DNA of 29,234 bases. Origin: Rhodospirillales bacterium (GTDB taxonomy: Bacteria > Pseudomonadota > Alphaproteobacteria > CACIAM-22H2). Made by a program: the position numbers and the translations under genes. The stretch covers positions 1 to 29,234 of the forward strand of contig JACQAF010000236.1 in the NCBI GenBank assembly GCA_016195145.1. The letters are read 5' to 3'. Below the pieces are notes generated by a model. It ran no database searches. It was not told the origin of the DNA and worked only from the letters and a program-made list of their open reading frames with translations. Shown here piece after piece: positions 8,210 through 17,123 of the stretch. Every line of letters begins with the position of its first letter. The first letter of the stretch is position 1.

Positions 8210-9427
8210 ATGAGCGAAGCCTTTATCTGCGACGCAATCCGCACCCCGATCGGCCGTTATGCGGGGGCCCTGTCGTCGGTGCGTACCGACGATCTCGCCG
8301 CCGCGCCGATCAAGGCGCTGATGGTCCGCAATCCCAGGGTCGACTGGGCGCGCATCGGCGACGTCATCTATGGCTGCGCCAACCAGGCGGGCGAGGATAA
8401 CCGCAATGTCGCGCGGATGGCGGCGCTACTCGCCGGCCTACCGGTCGAGGTGCCGGGGGCGACGATCAACCGCCTGTGCGGTTCGGGCCTCGACGCGGTG
8501 GCGAGCGCGGCCCGCGCCATCAAGGCGGGCGAGCAGGAGATGGTCATCGCCGGCGGCGTCGAGAGCATGTCGCGCGCGCCTTTCGTCATGGGCAAGGCCG
8601 AGACGGCGTTCACGCGCGAGGCGCAGATTTACGACACGACGATCGGCTGGCGCTTCGTCAACCCGATGATGAAACAGCATCACGGCATCGATGCGATGCC
8701 CGAGACAGCCGAGAACGTCGCCGCCGAATTCGGCATCCTGCGCGCCGACCAGGACGCCTTCGCCCTGCGCAGCCAGGCCCGCGCTTTAGCGGCGCAGAAA
8801 AACGGCCGGCTGGCTAAGGAGATCGTCGCGATCGAGGTCGCCAAGGGGCGCGGTGAAACAGCGAAGATCGACCGCGACGAACACCCGCGCGAGACCTCGG
8901 CCGAACAGCTCGCCAAATTGCGCGCGCCGTTCCGCCCGTGCCCGCCCAACACCGTGGGCACGGTGACCGCCGGCAACGCTTCGGGCGTCAATGACGGGGC
9001 CTGCGCCCTGATCATCGCCTCGGAAAAGGCGGCGAAGGCCAACGGCCTGACGCCCCGGGCGCGCATCGTCGCGGCGGCAACCGCCGGCGTGCCGCCGCGC
9101 ATCATGGGCATGGGCCCGGCCCCGGCGACCCGGAAGCTCATGGCACTCACCGGGCTCACGCTCGTCCAGATGGACGTCGTCGAGCTCAACGAGGCGTTCG
9201 CCGCCCAGGCGCTCGCCGTGCTGCGCGATCTCGGCCTGCCCGACGATGCGCCGCACGTGAATCCGAACGGCGGGGCGATCGCGCTTGGCCACCCCCTCGG
9301 CATGTCGGGCGCGCGCCTCGCCACGACTGCGATGTATGAGCTTAATGAAAAAGGCGGGCGCTACGCGCTGTGCACCATGTGCATCGGCGTCGGCCAGGGT
9401 ATCGCCATGGTGATCGAAAAGGCCTGA
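8210..9427 (+). CDS. paaJ: 3-oxoadipyl-CoA / 3-oxo-5,6-dehydrosuberyl-CoA thiolase
   Basis: A 405-residue thiolase. In the phenylacetate pathway this enzyme cleaves 3-oxo-5,6-dehydrosuberyl-CoA and finally 3-oxoadipyl-CoA to succinyl-CoA and acetyl-CoA. Catalytic residues are visible: Cys90 in NRLCGSG, His361 in AIALGHPLG and Cys391 in CIGVGQG. The long loop with YDTTIGWRFVNPMM and the TVGTVTAGNASGVNDGA block are those of the PaaJ/PcaF group rather than acetoacetyl-CoA thiolases. Since PaaJ and PcaF are close homologues, pcaF is an equally possible name by sequence; adjacency to paaG and paaI favours paaJ. It is the last gene before a 242-bp AT-rich gap. Confidence 0.92.
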   Translation: MSEAFICDAIRTPIGRYAGALSSVRTDDLAAAPIKALMVRNPRVDWARIGDVIYGCANQAGEDNRNVARMAALLAGLPVEVPGATINRLCGSGLDAVASAARAIKAGEQEMVIAGGVESMSRAPFVMGKAETAFTREAQIYDTTIGWRFVNPMMKQHHGIDAMPETAENVAAEFGILRADQDAFALRSQARALAAQKNGRLAKEIVAIEVAKGRGETAKIDRDEHPRETSAEQLAKLRAPFRPCPPNTVGTVTAGNASGVNDGACALIIASEKAAKANGLTPRARIVAAATAGVPPRIMGMGPAPATRKLMALTGLTLVQMDVVELNEAFAAQALAVLRDLGLPDDAPHVNPNGGAIALGHPLGMSGARLATTAMYELNEKGGRYALCTMCIGVGQGIAMVIEKA

Positions 9428-9669
9428 GCGCCCGACGACGACGGCTCTAAGTTTCGCCTGTCCGCGGGCGATTATCTTGCTGTTTATATGATTCGGCGTG
9501 CGATTTTTTCGGTTTTATGGTATTTTCAAATGATAAGTTAGATAAACGATCTGGGGGGATGAAGTCCGGCGGTGCCGATACATAATATTTCCGGCCGTCG
9601 ACCTAAAGCCGTCATCCTGCGCGATGAATTTGGCGATGCCGTTTTTCTTTTTCCAGGCGACGCAGCGTC
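9428..9669. other. AT-rich intergenic region between the thiolase and PAS_5 genes
   Basis: This is the longest non-coding stretch of the window (242 bp) and its least GC-rich, especially 9470-9560. It contains TTATCT (9472-9477) facing AGATAA (9541-9546) at long distance and several T/A runs. It probably carries the promoter for the PAS_5-paaK-hydroxylase-DUF2783 unit. I found no convincing -35/-10 pair, sigma-54 site, terminator hairpin or credible small ORF. Confidence 0.45.
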
Positions 9670-10191
9670 ATGACGCCCGATTTTTGCGCCCAAATCCGGC
9701 ATCCGCAGCTCCGGCAGCTTTATACATATTGGGCGTCGCGCCGGCGCGGGCGCGGCTATCCGGCGCGCGCCGATATCGACCTGGCCGATATCCGCTTCGC
9801 CATTGGCAATCTCATTCTAATCGATGTGCTGTACGAGCCGCTGCGCTTCCGCTTCCGGTTGATGGGCACGCTGGCCATCCAGCGCCTCGGCTGGGACCTT
9901 ACCGGGCGCATGGTCGACGACATCCCCGATGCGACCTATCGTGACTATATTCTGGGTACCTATAAGACGCTGATTGCGACCCGCGAGCCGAGCGTCGCCG
10001 TCAACGAACGCGTCATCGACGGCAAGGCCTGGCAATTCGAGGTGTTGCGGCTTCCTCTTTCGGACAACGACGAGACGATCAACATGTTATTGATCTGCCC
10101 CCTCTATTTCGATGCGCCGCCGGCCCGCTCGCCCCTATCCGACCTTAGCCCCGGCGACATCGGTCCGCCACGAATCATCGAAGACCCTTGA
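9670..10191 (+). CDS. PAS_5-family protein, paralogue of 24619-25086
   Basis: A 173-residue protein made almost wholly of one PAS-like domain of the alphaproteobacterial PAS_5 family. Conserved blocks are LRQLYTYW at 14-21, RADIDLADIRFAIGNL near 33-48 and DVLYEPLRFRFRLMGT near 52-67. There is no output domain, membrane segment or signal peptide. The ATG at 9670 has only a weak AGG upstream. Its function is unknown; members of this family are generally taken as sensory or regulatory. It stands directly upstream of paaK (68-bp gap) and may lead that transcription unit, so a role in sensing or coordinating aromatic metabolism is possible but unproven. Confidence 0.82.
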   Translation: MTPDFCAQIRHPQLRQLYTYWASRRRGRGYPARADIDLADIRFAIGNLILIDVLYEPLRFRFRLMGTLAIQRLGWDLTGRMVDDIPDATYRDYILGTYKTLIATREPSVAVNERVIDGKAWQFEVLRLPLSDNDETINMLLICPLYFDAPPARSPLSDLSPGDIGPPRIIEDP

Positions 10192-10259
10192 TCCGGACCG
10201 CCAGGTCCGATTTCTTATTCCCGGCCGGGGACGGATATCACGGGGAGGAACGTCGAACG

Positions 10260-11690
10260 ATGCCCACCAGGAAACGGGCGCGGCCAATCGCGCCGCGCCG
10301 CAAGACCAGACCCGCAAAACCGACCGGATCGCGATTCAAGCTTGTTGGCCGGCCGGCGCGGACCGTCTTCGGCAAGGAATTGCGCGTCGGCTGCGCGCGC
10401 CCGCTCCTCGACCCGATCGAGATCGCGAGCCGCGACGAAATCGCCGCCCTGCAGACCAAGCGGCTTAAATGGTCGCTCGCCCACGCCTACAAGAACGTTC
10501 CGCATTACCGCAAGAAGTTCGACGCCGCTGGCGTTCATCCCGACGATTTCCGGCGTCTCGAAGACCTCGCCCGATTTCCCTTCACGACCAAGGAAGACCT
10601 GCGCTCGACCTACCCGTTCGGCATGTTCGCCGTGCCGCGCGACAAGGTGTTGCGCATCCACGCCTCGTCGGGGACTACCGGCAAGCCGACCGTCGTCGGC
10701 TATACGGCGAACGATCTTCGCCACTGGGCCGATGTCGGCGCGCGCTCGATCCGCGCCGCCGGCGGGCGGCCGGGCGATATCGTCCATGTCGCCTATGGCT
10801 ACGGACTGTTCACCGGCGGGCTCGGCGCGCATTACGCGGCCGAGCGCCTCGGCTGTACGGTCATCCCCATGTCCGGCGGCCAGACCGAAAAGCAGGTCCA
10901 GCTGATCGCCGATTTCAAGCCCGACATCATTATGGTGACGCCGAGCTACATGCTCGCCATCGCCGACGAGTTCGGCCGTCAGGGCCTCGATGCGCGCAAA
11001 TCCTCGCTCAAGATCGGCATTCATGGCGCCGAGCCGTGGACCGACGCCATGCGCAAGGAGATCGAGGCGCGCTTCGCTATCGACGCGGTCGACATTTACG
11101 GCCTGTCGGAGGTGATGGGCCCCGGCGTCGCCAATGAATGCATCGAAACCAAAGATGGGCCGACGGTGTGGGAAGACCATTTCTATCCCGAGATCGTTGC
11201 CCCGGCGACCGGGGCGCCCGTGCCCGACGGCGAGATCGGCGAACTGGCCTTCACCTCGCTCACCAAGGAGGCGCTACCCGTTATCCGCTATCGGACACGC
11301 GACCTGACCGCCCTGTTACCCGGCACGGCGCGGGCGATGCGCCGCATGGCGCGCATCACCGGGCGCACCGACGACATGCTGATCGTGCGCGGCGTCAACG
11401 TCTTTCCGACCCAGATCGAGGAGCTGATCCTCAAGGATCCGCGCCTGTCGCCGCATTACGTGATCGAGCTCAAGCGCGAGAGCCGGCTCGACGAACTCGA
11501 CGTCGGGGTCGAGATGAAGCCCGATCACGCCGGCGCTGCGGACGCCGAGGCCGATGCGGCGCGCCGGCTCGCCCAGCACATCAAAGCCCTTATCGGCGTT
11601 TCGGCGCGGGTGCGGATTGCGCCGGTCGGCGGCGTCGCGCGCTCGATCGGCAAGGCGAAGCGCGTCCTCGACCTGCGACCGAAGGATTAG
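10260..11690 (+). CDS. paaK: Phenylacetate-CoA ligase with basic N-terminal extension
   Basis: A 476-residue AMP-forming aryl-CoA ligase. PaaK activates phenylacetate with ATP and CoA to phenylacetyl-CoA, the entry step of the aerobic pathway. Motifs from the chosen start are the P-loop HASSGTTGKPT near 134-144, YGLSEVMGPG near 280-289, RYRTRD near 343-348, RITGRTDDML near 365-374 and a C-terminal lysine motif SIGKAKR near 462-468. The ATG at 10260 has GGGGAGGAA about 11 nt upstream, whereas an in-frame ATG at 10188 lacks one and overlaps the PAS_5 stop. The first 30 or so residues are Arg/Lys/Pro-rich, and the protein is roughly 40 residues longer than E. coli PaaK. It is 10 bp from the flavin hydroxylase gene, so the true substrate may be a substituted aryl acid. 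Confidence 0.9.
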   Translation: MPTRKRARPIAPRRKTRPAKPTGSRFKLVGRPARTVFGKELRVGCARPLLDPIEIASRDEIAALQTKRLKWSLAHAYKNVPHYRKKFDAAGVHPDDFRRLEDLARFPFTTKEDLRSTYPFGMFAVPRDKVLRIHASSGTTGKPTVVGYTANDLRHWADVGARSIRAAGGRPGDIVHVAYGYGLFTGGLGAHYAAERLGCTVIPMSGGQTEKQVQLIADFKPDIIMVTPSYMLAIADEFGRQGLDARKSSLKIGIHGAEPWTDAMRKEIEARFAIDAVDIYGLSEVMGPGVANECIETKDGPTVWEDHFYPEIVAPATGAPVPDGEIGELAFTSLTKEALPVIRYRTRDLTALLPGTARAMRRMARITGRTDDMLIVRGVNVFPTQIEELILKDPRLSPHYVIELKRESRLDELDVGVEMKPDHAGAADAEADAARRLAQHIKALIGVSARVRIAPVGGVARSIGKAKRVLDLRPKD

Positions 11691-11700
11691 GCGGGCGCGC

Positions 11701-13368
11701 ATGGCCAGTTACGATTATCCGGTCTACGACTACCGACCGTCCGCCGACCAGCGCGGGCGGCAGCCAGCGCGGCGCAAGGTCGTGATCGTCGGCGCGGGGC
11801 CGGTCGGCCTGACGGCCGCGATCGATCTTGCCGCCCGGGGCGTCGAGACGGTTGTGCTCGACGAGGACAACACGGTGAGTGCAGGCAGCCGCGCCATCTG
11901 CCACGCCAAGCGGACGCTCGAAATCTGGGACCGCCTCGGCTGCGCCGAGGCGATGGTCGCCAAGGGCGTCACATGGCGCACCGGCAAGGTGTTTTTCGGC
12001 GACCGGCAGGTCTACGCCTTCGACCTGCTGCCCGAGGGCGGCCACCATTTTCCCGCCTTCATCAACCTGCAGCAATATTACGCCGAGCAGTTCCTCGTCG
12101 AGCGCGCGATGTCGATGCCCGAGATCGACCTGCGCTGGAAGAACCGCGTCACCGGCGTCGAGCCGCGCAACGATTGCGTGCGCCTAGCGATCGAAACCCC
12201 CGACGGTCCCTATGCGCTGGAGGCCGAATGGCTGATCGCCGCCGACGGCGCGCGCTCACCCACGCGCAAGCAGCTCGGCCTCGATTTTCGCGGCAAGGTG
12301 TTCGAAGACCGCTTCCTGATCGCCGACGTGAAGATGAAGGCCGATCTCCCGACCGAGCGGCGCTTCTGGTTCGAGCCGCCGTTTCATCCCGGCGGCTCGG
12401 CGCTTCTCCATCGCCAAGCCGACGACGTGTGGCGCATCGACCTGCAGATCGGCTGGAACGCCGCCCCGGAAGAGGAGAAAAAGCCCGAACGCGTCATCCC
12501 GCGCCTGCGGGCGATGCTCGGCCCCGAGGCGCGGTTCGATCTGGAATGGGTGAGCGTCTACACCTTCCAGTGCCGCCGGCTCGACCGTTTCCGTCACGGC
12601 CGAATAATCTTCGCCGGCGACGCCGCGCACCAAGTGAGCCCCTTCGGCGCACGCGGCGGCAATTCCGGCGTCCAGGACGCCGACAATCTCGGCTGGAAAC
12701 TCGCCCTCGTCGCCAAGGGCCTGGCGCCCGATGCGCTCATCGACAGCTACGCCGCCGAGCGCGAGGCGGCGGCCGATGAAAACATCCGCCATTCGACGCG
12801 CAGCACCGATTTCATCACCCCTAAGGGCGCCGCGAGCCGGCTGTTCCGCGACGCCGCATTGTCGCTCGCCGCCGCCCATCCCTTCGCCCGCCGGCTGGTC
12901 AATTCCGGGCGCCTGTCGACGGCGAGCGTAATGACCGGCTCGCCGCTCAATACGCCCGACCGGGATGACTTTGCCGGCGTCGTGCCGCCCGGCGCGGCGG
13001 CGATCGATGCGCCGGTCGTGCGCGACGGTAAATCCGATTGGCTGCTGCATGCACTGGGCGAAGGATTCGCCGGCCTGTGGTTTCTCGATGCGCCGCCGCC
13101 ACGCGCCGAGGCCGAGACCCTCGCCGTCCTCGGCCGCAAGCCCATTCCCATGCGGACCGCAATCGTCAGCCGGAAAGCCTTCTCGTCATCGGCCGGCTTG
13201 CCCGTACTGGTCGACACCGAAGGGCTGGCCGCCGCCCGCTACGACGCCCGGCCCGGCACGTTCTACCTGTTCCGCCCCGACCAGCATGCCTGCGCCCGCT
13301 GGCGCGGCGTCGATCCCGCGGCGATCGAAACATCGATCGCCCGCGCAATCGCCCATTCCGCCTATTGA
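11701..13368 (+). CDS. FAD-dependent aromatic hydroxylase, class A flavoprotein
   Basis: A 555-residue single-component flavin monooxygenase of the PheA/MhpA/PCP-4-monooxygenase type, expected to use NAD(P)H and O2 to hydroxylate an aromatic ring. FAD binding is shown by VIVGAGPVGLTAA (glycines 31-36), the DG motif ADGARSPTRK (181-190) and the GD motif FAGDAAHQVSPFGARGGNSG (305-324). The last 150 or so residues form a thioredoxin-like C-terminal domain as in phenol hydroxylases. The ATG at 11701 follows paaK by 10 bp; the open frame runs further upstream, but only as out-of-frame paaK. Together with PaaK it might hydroxylate a phenylacetate-like acid or its CoA ester. The substrate is unknown. 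Confidence 0.88.
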   Translation: MASYDYPVYDYRPSADQRGRQPARRKVVIVGAGPVGLTAAIDLAARGVETVVLDEDNTVSAGSRAICHAKRTLEIWDRLGCAEAMVAKGVTWRTGKVFFGDRQVYAFDLLPEGGHHFPAFINLQQYYAEQFLVERAMSMPEIDLRWKNRVTGVEPRNDCVRLAIETPDGPYALEAEWLIAADGARSPTRKQLGLDFRGKVFEDRFLIADVKMKADLPTERRFWFEPPFHPGGSALLHRQADDVWRIDLQIGWNAAPEEEKKPERVIPRLRAMLGPEARFDLEWVSVYTFQCRRLDRFRHGRIIFAGDAAHQVSPFGARGGNSGVQDADNLGWKLALVAKGLAPDALIDSYAAEREAAADENIRHSTRSTDFITPKGAASRLFRDAALSLAAAHPFARRLVNSGRLSTASVMTGSPLNTPDRDDFAGVVPPGAAAIDAPVVRDGKSDWLLHALGEGFAGLWFLDAPPPRAEAETLAVLGRKPIPMRTAIVSRKAFSSSAGLPVLVDTEGLAAARYDARPGTFYLFRPDQHACARWRGVDPAAIETSIARAIAHSAY

Positions 13369-13380
13369 GGGACCTCGCGC

Positions 13381-13578
13381 ATGGCTCAAACACTACGCAA
13401 CGATTCCGGCTTCGCCGACCCCGACGAAGTCTACGCCGCCCTGATCGAGTGCCACCAAGGGCTATCCGAGGAACAAAGCGCCCGGGTCAATGCCCGACTC
13501 GTTCTCTTGCTGGCCAACCATATCGGTAACTTTCACGTGATTAGCGAAGCTCTCGCCGCCGCCAGGGAAGGTATATAA
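13381..13578 (+). CDS. Small DUF2783-type protein
   Basis: A 65-residue acidic-to-neutral helical protein (MAQTLRNDSGFADPDEVYAA at the N-terminus; ARLVLLLANHIGNFHVISEA near 40-59). I recognise it as DUF2783, a family of no known function that I recall beside FAD hydroxylases and MBL-fold proteins in alpha- and betaproteobacteria. It starts 12 bp after the hydroxylase stop and is surely cotranscribed with it. Possible roles are a small partner or stabiliser of the flavoenzyme. A strong hairpin follows 6 bp after its stop codon. Confidence 0.82.
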   Translation: MAQTLRNDSGFADPDEVYAALIECHQGLSEEQSARVNARLVLLLANHIGNFHVISEALAAAREGI

Positions 13579-13584
13579 GGTCCC

Positions 13585-13611
13585 CTCTTCCCGCGCCCGG
13601 CGCGGCAAGAG
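13585..13611 (+). terminator. Hairpin after the DUF2783 gene
   Basis: CTCTTCCCGCGC (13585-13596) pairs with GCGCGGCAAGAG (13600-13611) around a 3-nt loop: 12 positions with one C-C mismatch. A TTTT run lies 7 nt downstream (13619-13622), too far for an ideal intrinsic terminator. It most likely ends or attenuates the paaK-hydroxylase unit before yajQ. Confidence 0.55.
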
Positions 13612-13635
13612 ACGGCGGTTTTACAAGGATCGACC

Positions 13636-14121
13636 GTGCCCAGTTTCGACATCGTTTCCAATACCGACCTTGCCGAAGTCGACAACGCCCTTCAGGGCGT
13701 CTTGCGCGAAATCGCGACGCGTTTCGATTTCAAGGGGTCCGCCTGCACGATCGAGCGGCAGGAGACGGTCATCGTCATCCTCGCCGATGACGCCACCAAG
13801 CTGCGTCAGATACAGGAGCTGGTGAAAGGCTATTTCGTTCGCCGCAAGCTCGACCCGCGCTGCCTCGACTGGCAGACGGAAGAATCCGCCGCCGGCGGCA
13901 AGCTGCGCCAGAAGGTCACCATCCAGCAAGGCATCGAGCGCGAGATCGCCGCCAAGATCGTCCGCGTCCTCAAGGATTCGAAAATCAAGGTCCAGAGCGC
14001 CATCCAAGGCGACGAGCTGCGCATCTCGGGCAAGAAGCGCGACGATCTACAGGCTGCCATCGCCGCCGTGCGGGCGATGAACATCGATCTGCCGCTCCAA
14101 TACATCAATTTCAGGGATTAG
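13636..14121 (+). CDS. yajQ: YajQ-family nucleotide-binding protein
   Basis: A 161-residue cytoplasmic protein of the YajQ/UPF0234 family, with two ferredoxin-like lobes. Hallmarks are the start MPSFDIVS, EVDNALQGVLREIATRFDFK, the DPRCLDWQ stretch, GGKLRQKV, and the C-terminal ISGKKRDDLQAAI followed by DLPLQYINFRD. Relatives bind nucleotides or RNA, and some act as cyclic di-GMP receptors. The start is GTG with AAGGA (13625-13629) 6 nt upstream. Length and ends match the family. It has its own leader after the hairpin and is probably unrelated in function to the catabolic genes. Confidence 0.93.
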   Translation: MPSFDIVSNTDLAEVDNALQGVLREIATRFDFKGSACTIERQETVIVILADDATKLRQIQELVKGYFVRRKLDPRCLDWQTEESAAGGKLRQKVTIQQGIEREIAAKIVRVLKDSKIKVQSAIQGDELRISGKKRDDLQAAIAAVRAMNIDLPLQYINFRD

Positions 14122-14171
14122 CCGCTCGCGAAACCGCTACCCCCACCAACCGCCCGGCATGTTGTACAAAA

Positions 14172-14187
14172 AATCCAGTTCTGGATT
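14172..14187. repeat. Perfect inverted repeat upstream of the histidine kinase gene
   Basis: AATCCAG (14172-14178) and CTGGATT (14181-14187) form a perfect dyad with a 2-nt centre in an AT-rich block. Read on the minus strand it is followed by TTTTTT, so it could also stop antisense transcription. A loop of 2 nt is short for an RNA hairpin, which favours a protein-binding site. Confidence 0.45.
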
Positions 14188-14193
14188 GTAAAA

Positions 14194-14209
14194 TTAACCT
14201 TTTGCTAAC
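14194..14209. promoter_or_regulatory. CtrA-like box
   Basis: TTAA (14194-14197), a 7-nt spacer, then CTAAC (14205-14209). The alphaproteobacterial cell-cycle regulator CtrA binds TTAA-N7-TTAA(C), so this is one base from consensus. It lies about 100 bp upstream of the histidine kinase start in the only AT-rich part of that leader. One such match could be chance. Confidence 0.4.
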
Positions 14210-14311
14210 GATTCCGGCTTATGTCTCACCCCAACAAATCAAGACGAGTCGCCGCGCGTAAAGGACGGGCTTGGTCGGCCCGTGGCCCTGCCGGGAGGCG
14301 GAGCGTGATAC

Positions 14312-16129
<1,818 letters not shown>

Positions 16130-16153
16130 GCGCATCGGCGCGGCGGGCTTCGC

Positions 16154-17104
16154 TCAGTCCGCCAGGGTTTTCCACATTTCGATGTCGCGCCGCGCGGTCC
16201 AGATGCGCGGATGGGCGACGCCTTTCGCCTCGTCATAGGCGCGGCTGACGTCGAAGGGCATGCAATGGTCGAAAATCACCCATCGCCCGTATTTGGGCTG
16301 CATCGCCGCATAAGTCGCGGCATAGACCTGCCGCAGCGTCTTGCCACGCTTCACGCCCTTGCGCGCCTCGACATAAAGCCGGCGCACGAATTCGGCGGTG
16401 CCGCGAATCGCCAGCGCCGAAGCGACCGGCGTCATCAGGGCCTCGCCGCGCCCGGGCACCAGCCGGCGGGGCTTCAGCGCCAGCAGCCGGCGCAGCGTTT
16501 TCGGCCATTCGCTCAGATGCGCGTCGCCGCAATAGGGCGTCGCCCCCTCTTCGACCAGGTCGCCCGAGAACAGCACGCGTTCCTTCGGCAACCAGACGAC
16601 CGTGTCGCCCTTCGTATGCCCGGCGCCGAGATGCATGATCTTCACCTCGCGCTTGCCCATGCGGATGGTGAGCGCATCGTCGAACACGATATTGGGCCAG
16701 GTCAGGCCGGGAACGCTTCTGACGTTGCGGAACAGGCGCGGAAACCGCTCGACCTCCGACTTGAAATCCTGCGCCCCGCGCTCGGCGATCAGGTCGAGCG
16801 TGCCGCGGCTGGCGACGATGTTGGGCGCGCCATAGCCCGATGCGCCCATCACCCGCACCGCATGATAATGCGTCAGCACAACGTATTTGATCGGCTTGTC
16901 GGTCACCATGCGAATATGACGGACCAGTTCCCTGGCCATCGCCGGGGTGGCGCGCGCGTCGATCACCATTACCCCGTCATCGCCGACGATCACGCCCGAA
17001 TTGGGGTCGCCCTCGGCGGTCAGACAATAGGCCCCGGCGGCCAGTTTCCTGAACGTGGTCTTCTTTTCGGCGAGATCGCCCCGGCTGGCGAAGGCTTTGC
17101 TCAT
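16154..17104 (-). CDS. MBL-fold protein with altered metal motif
   Basis: A 316-residue metallo-beta-lactamase-fold protein. The usual HxHxDH is replaced by THYHAVRVMG: His79 and His81 are kept, but Val83 and Arg84 stand where Asp and His are expected. Later ligands remain (GHTKGDT with His163, FSGDLV with Asp182), and a DHCMPFD histidine lies near the C-terminus. I recall close relatives with the same HYHAVRV, so this is probably a family trait and not decay. The ATG at 17104 is 19 bp after livF; the longer open frame upstream overlaps livF and is not credible. It is probably cotranscribed with the liv genes. A hydrolase or lactonase acting on an imported or hydroxylated aromatic is a guess. 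Confidence 0.85.
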   Translation of the reverse strand: MSKAFASRGDLAEKKTTFRKLAAGAYCLTAEGDPNSGVIVGDDGVMVIDARATPAMARELVRHIRMVTDKPIKYVVLTHYHAVRVMGASGYGAPNIVASRGTLDLIAERGAQDFKSEVERFPRLFRNVRSVPGLTWPNIVFDDALTIRMGKREVKIMHLGAGHTKGDTVVWLPKERVLFSGDLVEEGATPYCGDAHLSEWPKTLRRLLALKPRRLVPGRGEALMTPVASALAIRGTAEFVRRLYVEARKGVKRGKTLRQVYAATYAAMQPKYGRWVIFDHCMPFDVSRAYDEAKGVAHPRIWTARRDIEMWKTLAD

Positions 17105-17123
17105 GGTTCGACGCGCTCCGTAT

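Noticed and set aside
9558..9584. Eight-codon leader peptide (ATG AAG ... TAA) in the AT-rich gap
   Set aside because: The G-run lies directly against the ATG with no usable ribosome spacing, and there is no regulatory codon run or following attenuator hairpin.
9640..9660. Sigma-54 promoter before the PAS_5 gene (TTGGCG followed by a T-run)
   Set aside because: The -12 GC element is missing at the required spacing from GG.
16154..17104. MBL gene as a decayed pseudogene because HxHxDH is broken
   Set aside because: The frame is intact and full-length, the other metal motifs are present, and I recall relatives with the same HYHAVRV, so it is a divergent family and not decay.
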